Assembly: GCF_002752675.1 (NCBI RefSeq)
Contig: NZ_CP024608.1
Coordinates: forward strand, 7,068,001 to 7,132,000
Direction of reading: 5' to 3'
Origin: Massilia violaceinigra
GTDB taxonomy: Bacteria > Pseudomonadota > Gammaproteobacteria > Burkholderiales > Burkholderiaceae_D
DNA: 64,000 bases
Part shown: positions 63,026 to 64,000 of the stretch, piece by piece
Layout of the letters: every line of letters begins with the position of its first letter
Numbering within the stretch: position 1 is the first letter of the stretch
Notes under the pieces: generated by a model
What the model saw: only the letters and a program-made list of their open reading frames with translations
The model's database searches: none
Told to the model about the DNA's origin: nothing
Made by a program: the position numbers and the translations under genes

Positions 63026-63790
63026 ATGGAACAAAAGTGGCCCCAACAGATCTGGCTGGTCAGGCACGGACAAAGCGCCGGTAACGTCGCCCGCGATGCG
63101 GCGGAAGCGGCGGCCGGCCTGCTGATCGATATCGCCGAGCGCGATGTCGACGTTCCCCTCTCCCCGCTCGGCGCCGAACAGTCGCGCGCGCTGGCAGGCT
63201 GGTTTGCCGCCATGCCCGCAGACCAGCGGCCGAACGTGGTGCTGCATTCCCCCTACGTACGCGCAGCCGAAACCGCCCGTATCATCATGGAGCAGCTCGG
63301 GCCGGACAGCCTGATGGCGGTGCACGTCGACGAGCGCCTGCGCGAAAAGGAATTCGGCATCCTCGACCGCCTGACCACGCTCGGCATCAAGCACAAGTAT
63401 CCGGAACTGTACGAACAGCGCCAGCACGTGGGCAAGTTCTACTTCCGCCCGCCCGGCGGCGAAAGCTGGTGCGATGTGATCCTGCGCCTGCGCAACATCA
63501 TCGACACCATCACCCGCGAGTTCTGCAACGAACGCGTGCTGATCGTCGGCCACCAGGTGACGGTCAATTGCTTCCGCTACCTGTTCGAGCGGCTCGACGA
63601 AGCGTCGATCCTCGCCTTCGACCGGGCCGGCGACGTACCGAACTGCTCGGTGACCTCGTACAGCTTCGATCCGCACGATGGCAAGCACAGCAAGCTCGGC
63701 TTGCAACTGACTAATTTTGTCGCTCCCCTGGAAGCGGCAGGCACGCCGGTCACGGTTCAAAAAGATGTGCCCGCTGCTCCGAAAGCGTAG
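63026..63790 (+). CDS. Histidine phosphatase family protein
   Basis: A 254-residue phosphoglycerate-mutase-like phosphatase: catalytic RHGQS (IWLVRHGQSAGN, His about residue 13), LSPLGAEQSRALAGWF, SPYVRAAETA with the second arginine, REKEFGILD, and the second histidine in VGHQVT. All key residues are present. The substrate is unknown; members range from phosphosugar to signalling phosphatases. The downstream NnrD-like gene starts 13 bp later. Confidence 0.92.
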   Translation: MEQKWPQQIWLVRHGQSAGNVARDAAEAAAGLLIDIAERDVDVPLSPLGAEQSRALAGWFAAMPADQRPNVVLHSPYVRAAETARIIMEQLGPDSLMAVHVDERLREKEFGILDRLTTLGIKHKYPELYEQRQHVGKFYFRPPGGESWCDVILRLRNIIDTITREFCNERVLIVGHQVTVNCFRYLFERLDEASILAFDRAGDVPNCSVTSYSFDPHDGKHSKLGLQLTNFVAPLEAAGTPVTVQKDVPAAPKA

Positions 63791-63803
63791 GCGCGCCGGT
63801 CCC

Positions 63804-64000
63804 ATGGACATGCCTCTGGCCAGCACCCACATGATTACCATCGACCCTGCCGCCCTGCGCGCCTGGCCGCTGCCGATGCCCCCCGCCGAGGGCGACAAGG
63901 AACGGCGCGGCCACGTGCTGATTCTGGGCGGCTCGTGCGAAATGCCGGGCGCTGTGATCCTGGCGGCCACCGCGGCCCTGCGCGCCGGTGCCGGCAAGCT
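63804..64000 (+). CDS. nnrD: NAD(P)H-hydrate dehydratase (NnrD-like), 5' part only
   Basis: The frame starts at 63804 (MDMPLASTHMITIDPAALRA) and runs off the window after 65 codons. The visible part has RGHVLILGGSCEMPGAVILA followed by ATAALRAGAGKL, which is the ribokinase-like nucleotide-site start of the ADP-dependent NAD(P)H-hydrate dehydratase (CARKD/YjeF C-domain) family. It repairs the hydrated form of NAD(P)H. A stand-alone dehydratase without the epimerase domain is implied, but its end is not visible. Confidence 0.85.
   Translation, partial: MDMPLASTHMITIDPAALRAWPLPMPPAEGDKERRGHVLILGGSCEMPGAVILAATAALRAGAGK

Noticed and set aside
1..64000. CRISPR arrays, rRNA genes, transposases or phage genes
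   Set aside because: I looked for regularly spaced direct repeats, rRNA signatures and transposase or phage motifs and found none in the window.

Overview
The window looks like a chromosomal segment of a high-GC betaproteobacterium of the Oxalobacteraceae, most likely the Massilia/Telluria group. This is inferred from gene order (glyA, nrdR, minor-pilin operon, ribD, ribE), from the ZTP riboswitch in front of glyA, and from the overall style of the proteins; it is not a database result. Most of the window is ordinary core genome, with two accessory-looking stretches (about 23.2-35.5 kb and 42.5-52.8 kb).

Layout. 0-5.4 kb: end of an M16 peptidase gene, a convergent S9 peptidase, two small membrane proteins, a GlxA-type regulator and a GNAT remnant. 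5.6-16.5 kb (minus strand): ribE, ribD, the type IV pilus minor-pilin operon pilV-pilW-pilX-pilY1-pilE-fimT, nrdR, and glyA behind a ZTP riboswitch. 16.7-23.1 kb (plus): ydfG-like dehydrogenase, a large inverted repeat, then the envelope operon ybgC-tolQ-tolR-tolA-tolB-pal-cpoB. 23.2-25.9 kb: tRNA-Lys with a perfect sigma-70 promoter and a strong terminator, followed by a two-gene nucleotidyltransferase-like/unknown-partner cassette and an alpha/beta hydrolase. 26.4-31.1 kb: TonB-dependent receptor, YfiR-like periplasmic protein and a YfiN-like membrane GGDEF-EAL protein, a likely c-di-GMP signalling unit. 31.1-35.2 kb: small ORF, pectate lyase with lectin domain behind a dyad operator, DUF5071 and DUF4303 proteins, and a TonB-C-like periplasmic protein.

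35.5-52.8 kb holds two convergent MoxR-ATPase operons. The plus-strand one is the common RDD / SpoIIM / DUF4129-type / DUF4350 / MoxR / DUF58 membrane-associated set. The minus-strand one is a MoxR-vWA-beta-propeller (bpX) ternary system: MoxR, a bpX5-like small protein, two tandem vWA-plus-propeller paralogues and a bpX6-like protein, nearly every junction being an overlapping stop/start. It trails into three DUF805 membrane proteins, one separated by an inverted VOC-family gene. This is the best candidate for an undercharacterised system. Such systems have been predicted computationally as NTP-dependent conflict or chaperone-like systems, but their biochemistry is not established as far as I know.

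52.9-60.6 kb (minus): alpha-2-macroglobulin homologue (thioester Cys replaced by Val) and PBP1C, the usual bacterial pairing. After a roughly 930-bp stretch with no secure gene come a TcyP-like symporter, a histidine phosphatase and the start of an NAD(P)H-hydrate dehydratase gene running off the window.
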